Below, piece by piece: positions 36,912 to 48,800 of a stretch of 64,000 bases of DNA (the stretch's first letter is position 1; every line of letters starts with the position of its first letter). The stretch lies in assembly GCA_025267735.1 (NCBI GenBank), contig CM046307.1:54989395-55053394 (forward strand). Direction: 5' to 3'. The stretch comes from Mactra quadrangularis. Lineage: Eukaryota > Mollusca > Bivalvia > Venerida > Mactridae. The translations under genes and the position numbers were made by a program. Under the pieces are notes generated by a model. It was not told where the DNA came from. It saw only the letters and a list, made by a program, of their open reading frames with translations, and made no database searches.

Positions 36912-37236
36912 TATTATTATGCTCAAAAGCTTTGCTGGTATACTGGTTAATTTATTTGATTTTTTTTATATATTATATATATTCCTGTGTAACAGGACTG
37001 TAATTGTTCTTGATTTTAAATTCTGTATGAAGTGACATTCATGATTATGAAATTTGACTTCAACTGCTGAAGATTAGATGTTATTTTTCAACAGTAATTT
37101 ATATCTTCTTCTTATTATTAATTCCAAATGACATGACCACTATTTGCCATATGTTCCCTGCACTGTTTTGAGTCACAAACACTGTGTCAGTCACACTACT
37201 GTCTACTTGCTGGGTGCATAGAAACTAACATATTGT

Positions 37237-37478
37237 ACTAGTTATACCCCCGCTTCAAAGAAGAGGGGGGTATACTGTTTTACCCTTGTCCGTGCGTCCG
37301 TCCGTCAGTTACAAAATTTCCGTCGCAGTTTTCTCAGCACCTATAACATGCAGCAGCCTAATACTTTGCATATTGCTTCATCCCATAGTCCCATGTGGTG
37401 TAAAGCGATTTCATGCTCCTTGCTCATCTACTTCCTGTTTGTCGCATATTTTTAGATTTTTGCGGGGGTATCACTAGT
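37237..37478. mobile_element. 'gttatacccccgc' MITE
   Basis: ACTAGT ends (37237 and 37473) are followed by inverted 'tatacccccgc' or 'gatacccccgc'. The subterminal 'ccgtgcgtccgtccgtc' is a hallmark I know from bivalve repeats. Confidence 0.7.
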
Positions 37479-38127
37479 GAGCATTAGCTCACAGATTTAC
37501 TTGTTATTCAAACTATTAATGAAACACATTCAACAAAGTTACTTTAAAAGTCACGCAATGTCATGTATTAATATCTTAGAAAGCTAAAATACAATTCTGT
37601 TTCTAATCTAACTGTAATGCATGTTACCAAACGTTAACATAATCATGTGTTGGTCAGGCATGCACTCATTGGTCCTTACTGCAACCAGCTATTAGTGATA
37701 TCCTCATATTATTGATAAAGTAGTCTGTATTGTTACATATTCTGTTTTAGAAATACAACATTGTGCTATGTGTAAGATCACAATAATCTTTCTGTGATAT
37801 CATATAATCAGATTTTATATTGAGAGCTGAGTGAAATACTATTGTATCCCCCTTTTTTATCAAGTGGAGTTACAAAATTAGTGTTTCTATAAGCCCTCAA
37901 TATTATATATGTATGTAGATTGTATATCTGAATTTGTTGTATATAGTTATCTAGATTTGTTAAGTGTTATTATCATGTGTATTCAATTTTGTCCTTGTTT
38001 AAGATAGTTACTCACTGATGGTACTTTTTTTATATAAGATAAACTTTTAGAAATGAATTCTTAATGTTTCAAAGTATACTGCCTTAGATTGAGAGAAATA
38101 ACATTAAATTCATGCTACAACACGAAC

Positions 38128-39185
38128 CCGGGTTGATAGCGCAGTTGGTAGCGCGCCGGGATTTGGAATCTCGTGCCCAAGGGCGTGCGAGTTTGAATCC
38201 CACCCGGGGAGGTTATTAGGGCTGCAACGATTCGATGCGATACATCGAAACTCGATTGCAAGGGTGCCGATTCGATTTTGACTGGGGACCTGCGAGTTTC
38301 GATTCGATACTGACTTTTAAAAGTGTCTACATAAGTTATAACGATAAAAGCAAAGGCGCGCCTAAAAGTCAAAGTATACGTTGACAGTGAAACTGGGTTT
38401 CACTTTGTTACATTTCTGTTAAATTTCCATTACGATTTTATGTAGCATGATTGGAAACTCTGTTCCAAAAATACATTCTATAGTATATGCCCCGATCCTC
38501 CGCCAATTGGGTCGGTGTGATTGAATTTTACCTGTTCTGACAAACTGGAAGATTTTAGGCTCCGCATGAGCAAGCCAAGTTTTGTTGTTAGTTTATTCAA
38601 ATTTAAATAGTTTTGCAATGACAGTGTATGTTTAACTAATATGTACAATAGTATACCAAGAACTGTATCTTTCTACAATTTATGATCCATGCTGTCTTTA
38701 CGTTTTAAGTCGATATTACATTAATAATACATTTTCGCGACCTTTACATTCGTACCCAATCCATTTTGTACTTGAATAAAGCAAATATTAATTATCAGAT
38801 TTTCGAGTTTCGTGTTATCCAATTTTAGTAACAATTTTATTTAATTAATATTATTTAGTTTGAAGCTCAAATATATGTATAAATGCATATTTGTAGTAAA
38901 TTGTATTAATAAAAGAATCGAATCGAATCGAAAAAAAAAATCAAATCGCATGGAATCGACTTTCCGGTGAATCGTTGCAGCACTAGAGGTTATACCCTTC
39001 CATGAAAATTTGATAATGTTGATTTTCCTCCATTGGTTAGATAATATGGAGAAGTTTCAGGCCTTGCGGAAGGGTAGGTGAGTACTGGTTATAGACAATG
39101 GTCCAGGAAAGCTAGGTTAGGTGCGCTTGATGCCTAAAATGACCTAAATTGTGTTGACACGGCGTTAAATCCAATAATAATAAAT
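38128..39185 (+). mobile_element. tRNA-derived SINE (family A), split by an hAT element
   Basis: The head at 38128-38210 has 'tagcgcagttggtagcgcg' (box A) and 'gcgagtttgaatcccaccc' (box B). The rest continues at 38986 with 'ttatacccttccatgaaaa' and ends 'gacacggcgttaaatccaat' plus (AAT)n. The two parts join cleanly when the insert at 38217-38985 and one 8-bp repeat are removed. Copies on the minus strand lie at 49930-50236 and 63520-63702. Confidence 0.9.
38217..38985. mobile_element. hAT-type non-autonomous element with 8-bp target duplication
   Basis: Its ends are 'tagggctgcaacgattc' and the complement of 'tagtgctgcaacgattc' (16 of 17 match), flanked by GAGGTTAT at 38209-38216 and 38986-38993. 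The 8-bp duplication and TAG(G/T)GCTGCAACGATT ends are characteristic of hAT elements. Length is 769 bp, with no transposase. 'gaatcgaatcgaatcg' repeats lie near the right end. Confidence 0.93.
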
Positions 39186-39189
39186 AATA

Positions 39190-40130
39190 ATAAAACAAGC
39201 TAAAACACTAAAATTATCTGTACTGTTACAAGAAGTGCCCTCCAAAAGTATTTAAACAAAGTCCTTATTTCAGGATAAACTAATTTATCTGTGAAAAATG
39301 GAATCTGGAGTTATCTGAGCAAATTTAGAAAATCAGCTTTCATTAGTTTATCTACATATGATTCAAATTGTGTCACATTAGTTCATCAGCTTTAATTATA
39401 TTAAAAATTCTTGAAGTATGCATAGTCAGTTTTTTGTCAAAATTTCATTTGCCCAAGAATTGTTGGTGGGCACTGTATATGCAGTTAAAGTATTTGCAGA
39501 ATTTTGATACCTTCTGAACATCATTTTGTAAAAACTGTTTTTACTAAAAAGTATGTGTTATGTATGTGCAGTCTGTCAGAAAGGACATTCTGAACTTAAT
39601 CTGATATAAAAAAAAGCATAATGATAGATCATAAACTATGATGAGACATTTATCTTGTATAATATGTTATAATATATTAATGTTTGTTCTTGTTATCATA
39701 TTGCAAATAAATAATTTTATTCAAGTTGAATTAAAAGTTATTTTTACATGTATTTATATCTTTGTATACTAGAACTGAAGTGTTATATTAAGTTTGCATA
39801 GTACAGATTTATCAATGATTTTTCAGGACGCAGGATGATGCACCTTGTACTTTTTCTCTCTTCCTTGCTCTTTTTGCTTCTGTCTTGGCAGAAATAGAAA
39901 CTTTGAAACATCAACTCTATAATTCCCCCATTTTTCTGCCTTCCTGCCATTTTCTTTATTCTAGAATAATCACTTGATTTATTTTACTTGAGGAGATGCA
40001 TGTTTTGTTCTGTTTAAATTTTGATCGAATGCATAATGATTTACAAGTAGTTTTAAGTAGGCATTGTTATACCGTACATATCTGGTAACCTCTCAAGTCC
40101 CATCAAGAAATTATTTTTTTTGAGCATGAC
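39190..40130. other. non-coding flank
   Basis: Nothing recognised. 'aaataaataa' at about 39705 is one of several possible poly(A) signals downstream of the RNF146-type gene. Confidence 0.4.
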
Positions 40131-40187
40131 ATTTTATCTTATTTGACTTGTTGGAGCAAGAGAACTTGTTGAGTCAGTTTTTATCAT

Positions 40188-40850
40188 GTTTGAGCAAGAT
40201 ATTTTACCATGTTTGAGCAAGACATTTTACCATGTTTGAGCAAGAAATTTTACCATGTTTGAGCAAAAAATTTTACCATGTTTGAGCAAGACATTTTACC
40301 GTGTTTGAGCTAGAAATGTTACCATGTCTGAGCAAGATATGTATCATGTCTGAGCAAGAAATGTTACCATGTTTGAGCTAGAAATGTTATCATGTCTGAG
40401 CAAGAAATGTTACCATGTCTGGGCAAGAAATGTTACCATGTCTGAGCAAGAAATGTTACCATGTCTGAGCAAGAAATGTTACCATGTCTGAGCAAGAAAT
40501 GTTACCATGTCTGAGCAAGAAATGTATTATGTTTGAGCAAGAAATTTTACCATGTTTGAGCTAGAAATTTTACCATGTTTGAGCAAGATATTATACCATG
40601 TTTGAGCAAGATATTTTACCATGTTTGAGCTAGAAATGTTCCTATGTCTGAGCAAGATATTTTACCATGTTTGAGCAAGAAATGTTACCATGTTTGAGCA
40701 AGATATTATACCATGTTTTAGCTAGAAATGTTACCATGTCTGAGCAAGAAATGTATCATGTTTGAGCAAGAAATTTTACCATGTTTGAGCAAGAAATGTT
40801 ACCATGTTTGAGCAAGATATTTTACCATGTTTGAGCAAGAAATGTTGTCT
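40188..40850 (+). repeat. 23-bp minisatellite, about 28 copies
   Basis: The unit is 'tgagcaagaaatgttaccatg' plus two bases, with variants 'gatatttt', 'gacatttt' and 'gagctag'. Two subtypes ('catgtttgag' and 'catgtctgag') are clustered, which suggests block duplications. One or two looser copies lie at 40115-40187. Confidence 0.93.
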
Positions 40851-41124
40851 TGTTTGCTTAATCTTGGGTACATTAAGTGAGTGATCACATTGAAAAGGTA
40901 ATTACAGGTTAGTTAATCAAGTTTATCGTGTACATGTATTAGATTCACTAGTGACACTCTCTGATCCATAGGTGGTCAGCAGGTTCCAAGTCAAAAGACT
41001 ATAGAATGATACATTAGTGGATACAATGTATATCTTTTTTAACATGGAACCATGCTGATCGCCTATGCAATAATTATATCTAAGGGGAATATTTAGACAT
41101 ACTGATATTTTTTTGTATGCCACA

Positions 41125-41440
41125 CCCTCTGGTTAGCTCAGAGGGTAGCACATCGGACAACAACTTCAGTGGTCATGGGTTTGAATTTTGGGCTGTGCTT
41201 ACATACCTTCCTGTATGAGTTTGGTCATGATATATTTTCTATGTCAATTCTTCCACCTACCTCTATATCAAGTAGGGGATATGCTAGCTGCTAGAGAGGG
41301 TATGTAGAGGGTATGTAAACTATGAGCTTAGCTCTAGATTTAAAGATTAGATCCAGAAATCTAGGTCTATTTAGGGACCGTCAGAAGGACGATTGAACAG
41401 CTGCAATATGACTGAAAAATGATGAATTCTAGCACAAAGC
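41125..41440 (+). mobile_element. tRNA-derived SINE
   Basis: The head has 'ggttagctcagagggtagca' (box A) and 'catgggtttgaattttgggc' (box B). The body has 'tttggtcatgatatattttc' and 'acctctatatcaagtaggg'; the tail has 'gctgcaatatgactgaaaaa'. It is closely related to the copy at 20375. Confidence 0.85.
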
Positions 41441-41449
41441 CCAATTCAT

Positions 41450-42580
41450 TCAATTATTTATTTGTAATGATCATTGTTAACTTTTATGTAAGTTCTGTTA
41501 GTGGCAAACACACTAACTCCACTAGTTTAAATACTATACTTGATATGTGTTAGATAATGATCATAATCCCAACTATTTTTACTGATAGTGAGTGCAGAGA
41601 TACTGTAGTAAGTATTTAAATCATGAGGTTAATGTATGTGCCACTGGCAGTTGAATAAAATCGAACAGTAACAATATTGGACAAAAAGACAAAAGAGTAT
41701 CAACAAATGTATACATTGTATGTAACATTTCTAGCATTCTGTACCGGCAGTAGATATCAAGTCTTCATAGATTCAGAATCTTGATATTCTTTGGGCAAAT
41801 GAATGCATTTCGAGTGAATTGTACTTACACAATATTTTGTTTAAACATATTTATTATCTACTCAAAATACTTACAAAAACAGTTTAAAAATATGATTAAC
41901 AGGTACACAAATAAATAATTACAAATACGCATGTGTTCTAAAGTGAAAAACGTGAAATAAAGACTGTTTTATTGCTAATCTCCTTCATGGACCCTTGTCT
42001 CCTTCAATGCTTTCTTGAACAGTTCTACTTCCTTAGACAGTCTCCCTTTTTTGCAGAACAATGTACAATGTACACTTGATCTATACATACTTTTAAGGAC
42101 AAAACCCCGGCACTAAGGTAGAATGACTCTAGCTAAAGATGTCTTCAATTCTGGATCAATGGTATACATCATCTGAAGTTGAAATATAATTACTTGCCAG
42201 TGGGTTTAGATCCCATTCTAATAATATTAAAGTCATGCAATTTAAATTAACCAAGTTAAGTTTTTGCTTAGTTTAGTTTATACTAGTTTATAATGTGAGC
42301 TCGATTGTGAAACAAGTTCCTAAAACTTAGATTTATCACTTTCAAGTTCGCTTCCTGGTCACCCAGGAATAATTAAGCTAGTAGGATAAAGTTTCTTGCT
42401 CATGGAAACAACGGGATAGGTTGCGAACCAAGGCACAGCTGGCTATTTAATAAAATTTCACCTAAAGTTTAATAATTCAATACGATTTAAATCTTTTGAT
42501 TGTTGTTACTTACACCAAAAATTGACTAGTAAACGTATTTTAAAACATTAATTTGTTTAATAAAAGCAGGCACGACAATT
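41450..42580. other. non-coding, 3' flank of the galactosyltransferase-type gene
   Basis: No gene was recognised. On the minus strand a short open stretch at 41981-42048 (ending in a stop and then AATAAA) looks coding-like, but no in-phase acceptor was found. Confidence 0.4.
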
Positions 42581-42584
42581 ATCA

Positions 42585-42862
42585 ACCGTTATTAGCGGGC
42601 GGTCAGGGGGTCCGGACCCACTAGAATTTCCAAAATGTACCTGTTCATTAGTGTATTTCTTGACTGTAAGTCATTTTAAGTAGCATGAAGCAATTTTACT
42701 CGGTGCTTAACATAGGTTTAATGGTTATGTAGTTTTTATTATTAATATGTTGCATTATTCTGCAAAATGTGTATAATGTGGTAGTGGTTTGAAAGTTTGG
42801 ACCCCCCCCCCCTAGAAAAAGTTATGACATCCTAGAAAAAATCCAGAATCCGCCTCTGATAA
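42585..42862. repeat. 'ggtcagggggtccgg' / 'agaatccgcctctg' repeat
   Basis: This bivalve-type repeat starts near 'gcgggcggtcagggggtccg', contains a C10-type homopolymer at about 42801 and ends 'cagaatccgcctctgat'. It lies only a few bases beyond the stop codon at 42867, so it supplies the start of the 3' UTR. A minus-strand AATAAA (TTTATT at 42735-42740) lies inside it. Confidence 0.6.
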
Positions 42863-42866
42863 TTCT

Positions 42867-45800
42867 TCAACTTACTTGCATTACATTAAGCTCACTCGTA
42901 TTAACATATACCCATGTATATAATGGTCTAAATTCTACAGCAAGTCGTGTATATGGCACCATGTTTACACCATCTTTGAGCATTCTTTTGTCAGCCCTCA
43001 TATGCAAAATATCTCTACAAAAATAGAATATAATATTTACTATAATTTTTACATGAACGTGTCTAAGAAATCCGTTCTGTTTCGTTCTGTATTAATGTAT
43101 TTAAGAATCATAGAGCACAACATAACATCATATCTGTCACAATTCTGGCAGTTATACCAAAGACATAGATACCTGAGTCTCGTTCTTTACGTAGAATTTT
43201 GGTACTGACTTCACACGACATGTCAAGTCTCGCGAGATTTGAGAAATCAAAGATGGCGTTCATAGTTGAAAATAATATAGGAATATTACATGCAATACAA
43301 ACAACAACGTAGTGATCTTATCAATCACCGCCAGTTAAACTGGTGTCAAATATGTTAGTGCTTTTTTGAAAGAATTTAAGAGTTCAATGTCACTACATGT
43401 GAAATCCAATGTTTTCCTTATCAATATTCTACATTCGATTGTCCTCGACTCTATTCCTAACATGTCATTGCCGTCGGATATATTCGGAGATTTTTCTACT
43501 ACTGTATCACTGGTAAATTGGTAATACTGGCATTGTAATATATCCTTTAGTGCAACTCAAGTCTACCTCGTACCTGTACACAGAAAAACAAGATATATCA
43601 TATATAGCAATACATTACTTCATCGGATTATCTGGGTTGGCAAAATCTCTTTTGTTGCCTTTCTCATTTATCTCTAATTCTTTATAAACACCGATATCAG
43701 CTTCTGGTCTTTCTATTTTATATCTAGCATGCATCATTCTGTAAAATAGGTACATAAAGTCTAATCAAGGACAAAAATAAACACTCACCCAATCGCCAAT
43801 GGTGACTAAACTTTCGAATGAACAATTTAAAATGTTGATATGATGACCCAATTATATTCATATTAAGAGTTTAAAATGTATTTATATTACGTATGTAAGT
43901 TTTGCGATGAAAATATCTTGATAATAAAATTGTTTTCTTCAAAGCAATAAAATACTTCCTGGTAACATTTTCGAGTTATCAAGCACTCCCGGAGCGGAAG
44001 TATGCCACCATAAGTTGGGAGATACATTTTTGTGAAAAATATTATACATTTTAAGCAGAATCTAGTAAATGTCACATATACATGTAGATAGCCCTGGGCA
44101 CACGTAGTAACTTGCATGTATCCCTCGACCATGACGTGTTAAGAATTCAACATACATTAAAGCGGCTGGCACGGTCTCTACTGTATCGAGACCCTTCCGA
44201 CCGCATGTATACCTTTCAGTACCTACCTCACATGTAGATCATCATCTTCCTTTCCCCATCCAAAATAAGCATTACTAAATCCATTTATTTTTAGATACTG
44301 TTCCTTAGTGAATGCTATAATACCACCATTGTAGTGATCGTATGGTAATCTAAGAAGAAAATCAAATATAATATTTATTAGAAAAGAACAACCAGGTTAT
44401 TTGAATACAAATACCAAATCTACCTGAAAGAGAAGTTTTTTTCCCTATTCGCTAGTACCAACAAATAATGGTGAGCTAAGTGCAGGACAAGCTTTTTTTT
44501 TGCTGGTGCATGTGCTTAGCCATAAGAAAGACAGTACATGTATTGGCAATATATCAACCACCTCTCTCTCAGTGAAACACTTGAATGTCCATAGTGGGAG
44601 TCCATCTTAGATATATTTCTTTACCTGTTTATATACATGCCCTTACGTAGTTTGTTACATATTCGGGTAACCCAACTCATTTTTAGTTTTTTTGCTGCTT
44701 TATTATTACTCTCCTAGGCATCGGTGAACACACTTTAATGAACAGGCTTTCCTAAATTTTTTTGCTAATTGTATAAGCAGCGCCTCTCTATGTTTTACGA
44801 TTCCTACAAGCAAATGAAAGTGTGGAGCCGCTGTATACAAGTCTATCGTTTAAAGCATTGGTCCTTGAATCTTGCTACGAGAGCTCAAGTCTTGAACTTT
44901 TATGTGAATTTTCTACAATCGACTTTGATACCACTTTTCCCGTATTTATAGATGGATAAATTGATACATTCAAGAGGAAGTAATCGATCGCAAATGTTTA
45001 TAAAATCAGACTTGTGTGTACGCTCCTCTCGCAGCTCAGTGAATACTTTATACATGTATTTGTAGAAAATCAATCTGATTAAAACCCGATCTAAAGTTTT
45101 CAGCTTGCCTACTCGCTCATTTAGATTTGGCCTTTTTCAAACGAGGGTCATGTTTAGGTGACCTTTTCTCATCATAATATTAATGACGAAATGTTATGAT
45201 ACGTAACTTGTTTACATCGTCTACGTCACGCAATTTGAAATGAGCCGTCCAATCGCAGACTGAGAATAATACTGTTGTTAAATTAGTTTGCAAACCTTGG
45301 TCTAAAAATAAAAATTACGAAATCGATATGTTATAAATAGTGTTTCGTCTAGATGAAAGCTACGCATTGATTAGTCGACATAAAGGTCATTTCGACGTGA
45401 CACTCCATTGAGATAGTAGAGATCCTGTACGACAATGCTCTACAGGATATCTGTTTACGGAGATTGGTATGAATATGAACGAGTGAATTTTTCGAACCGA
45501 TGCATATGAGAGTTACTTGTGTGGTGAGGATACCATTGTAAATTAGCTAAATTTTGCTTCACGGCATTAAATAGAAACAAAACAAAATAATAGGTCAGCG
45601 CACAACAACTTGTCCCCATCCATCTTTATTCACATGTGGTAAGATATTTTTTACTTTGAGTCATCATCAAAATATGACCAAACTTACTTATATCCATATT
45701 TACTGTTGCTTACAGATAAATGTACAGGATTATTGCTACATTTATACAAGTTTCTATCATTGGCTGGTAATAAATCTACATCGTGTATTATGTAACAGGA

Positions 45801-48800
45801 GAAATCATATACTTGTGAGGCTGTGAGAAATCCTATGTTGGCAAGAATACCACGATTAAACTGTGTAGGGTATGCCTGGAATATAAAACAGACAATATGA
45901 CCTATCAGCGTATGAATATCGCTACGGTCCTACTTCACATTTATTACAGTACCCCTGGTCATCGGGCTACTGGTATATGTCTTATCTTCCCGTTTTTTTT
46001 CTCATTTTAGTATTGCAGATATATCGCACCTCCATCACAGGTTTCCATTGCGGCTTAGTGAAGGGAAACAATCGTAGGTAAATTTCTAAGAAATTAATAG
46101 TGTCCCTGTTGGGTTCGAACCTGGGACATGTCGATCCCTGAGTGCTTGTCCGACCACTGGACTTCAGTTCTTACCACTTAAGCGCTTCATAACGATTTTC
46201 TACTCAACGGTTCGCTACAATGTAGCGTAATTGCGTAAGCTAGCATTTTTGATAGCCTAATACATTCTGAACGCCCTGATATTTATTGAGACAACAGTAT
46301 TGGTTTTGCTGGTTTAAAGCAAAACCGTTGCATAAAATATAAGCATTGGGCTAACACAAAATGTACCCTTTAAACGCTTGGTAGCAATTCCTATACGCAA
46401 CTGACCCCCAATCTACTTAATTTAGAGCAAAAAATTTAGAAGTAAGTGACCATTTAAGAATTTGTAAACTATGTGAAATTGATTAAAACACATGTACAAA
46501 GAATAGGAAATACATACGTATAAATATATTGATGTTATACTTAAAATAGAAGTGTTTTTTTTATTTTTTTAACTGTCTGAGGCGCATACATTTACCCTGC
46601 TGATTTAAATACTCACTGCAGTACTTTCCATTATTTATATCGATAAAAATAGATAGTTATATTTACGTACGGATAATATCGAACAAATATCGAGTATTTA
46701 GATCAGCGGGGTGAATGTATTCGCCACTGACCTAAGAACTTACTAATTCTATCACAAATATGGTATATCTGAGCTGCTGACGCTGTAGGACTGTGTGAAG
46801 ATGAGACAATAAAATATTTAAATGATTAACTCGATCTCTGAAATAAATATAGGCTATTTATATATTCAATAGATATGTTACATCTACAATAACCAGGCAC
46901 AATGATGGACGTTTCATATTCTTTCCATACTCGAACACACAGGGAATTGTCAAGTTACCTCCCTTTGATTTTTCAAACATACCTTTTATATACTTATATT
47001 ATATAAGTATATAAAAGGTATGTTTGAAAAATCAAAGGGAGGTAACTTGACAATTCCCTGTGCTCGAACATAGTTTCAAAGCTCCGTTTAAAATTTGTAT
47101 TTGTAGAAAACGCGTTTAAACGGTTTGCTACAATTCTCGTGCTAATATTTAGTCATTTGACCATTGTTAATAAACTATACAAGTCGATTATCTTAAATAC
47201 ATTTAGTTTTTTTCCAGTTTATTTAACTTGGACAAAACAACTGGTAGTAAAATCAAATTATCTATAATTATATCTATAAGTACCACTGCAAGTTGTTGAT
47301 ATCCTTCAACAGTTTGATTGTGGAATTAAAATTATCCCGCGAATACCGACATGCATTTCATTTTATACGTTCTATCAGGGATTTTATATAACAGGGATTT
47401 GTAACGATACGTAAATGTAATAGATTTTCATCAAATTTCACTGTCGTCGCTATTATTTCGGTCCATGCGGAAAACAAGTATAACAAGATTAAATAAAGAT
47501 ATTCACATGTTCATAAATTCACAAATTTTGTACCAGTACCATTCGAATTGACATAAATGTTAGGAAAAGTGTGTTTCTAGATGATTTTGAGGTAAATTAC
47601 GCTCACAGACTGTTTCACAAAATAATGCATTTTCCCGCCGATCTGCCATTTTTAGCCCCATTTTACATCCCCTAAAGTCATATTTTGGTCATAATTGCAA
47701 CAATTTTTTGTCAACAACTTCAGAAACATTCACAAGTTGCATGGAAGACATGTACAAAAACCAATCTGATTAAAAACCGATCTAAAATTTTCCGCTCGCC
47801 TACTCTACAATGCTCTACAGGATATCAGTTTACGGAGATTGGTACAAAAACATAAATCAAGTTTTTAAACTCTGGAATAGTTTGTTCAGCCTGCTTCAGC
47901 CAGTTATATACAGTGACGACCGAGAAAATTCAAGAAATCACTTCGTTACAAATCCCTGTTATATAGAATCCCTGGTTCTATATAACAATATATGTACACG
48001 TATACCTGTATGGAATGATGATTGCTACACTTTGTTTCTCCTTACATGTTGGTACAAACACTCCTCCTGGTTGAAGAGGTTTAATGGATTCAATATTGAA
48101 TACATCATCTACTGTTGTCTTACTGTGAACATTGAGTTTTCCAACTACGTAATAAAAACATTTTTATATTAATATTAAGTTCCATGCTTAAGATCAGCTT
48201 AAGGTCTTATACGAACCCGTGTCTATGCTGATGTTAATGCTTCATCAGACGAAGAACTAAATGTTGAAAATGGCTAATAAAGTGTTGGAAGTCAGAACTA
48301 GCCGGCTTAAGTTACCTTAATGCAAGCTTAATTGAAAACAAAACTGATTATAATAATCGGTAAACTTATAATATTGTAACTATTCGAAAGTTAAGTAAGC
48401 GGTGCAAAAAGGTATTCCTTCACCTGTTATTTTTTAATTAGATTATAATGAAATTGTTTATTAACACTATATTAGATAACATACAGCGGCTGCACACATA
48501 ACCAATTTTTTAACTCTTTTCTTTTATCTGTAATTGCTTAAATAACTATTCCTATTGGAGCCGACAACTTCTCCCCCTATGCAGGAAAGTGTATAACCTT
48601 CTACGATCGTAAAATTATAGAAGTATGTCTGTGTGTTAAGTTTTAACTCATATTCCTCACGGTCACGGTGTAATCGAACATTAATACTACATTCGTATTC
48701 AATGTAATGAATATTCTTGCATAAAGGTCAGGGCCAAACTTTACGCACCATACTAAGTTTAGGTTAGGACTGGGGGGGGGGGGATCAGGAAACGGACTCG

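Noticed and set aside
38128..38210. tRNA gene
   Set aside because: Box A and box B are good, but it is followed by a SINE body and tail, and the same unit recurs at 49930-50236.
40188..40850. CRISPR-like array (23-bp repeat)
   Set aside because: Units are head to tail without spacers, so it is a minisatellite.
42002..42055. Possible last exon of the galactosyltransferase (RLSKEVELFKKALKE then a stop and AATAAA)
   Set aside because: No in-phase AG acceptor: exon 7 ends in phase 0, but the open frame would need another phase. Kept only as a note.
47810..48172. 120-codon plus frame, with its twin at 61494-61853
   Set aside because: It is the antisense shadow of exon 2 of the minus-strand galactosyltransferase-type gene; the twin exists because of the duplication.
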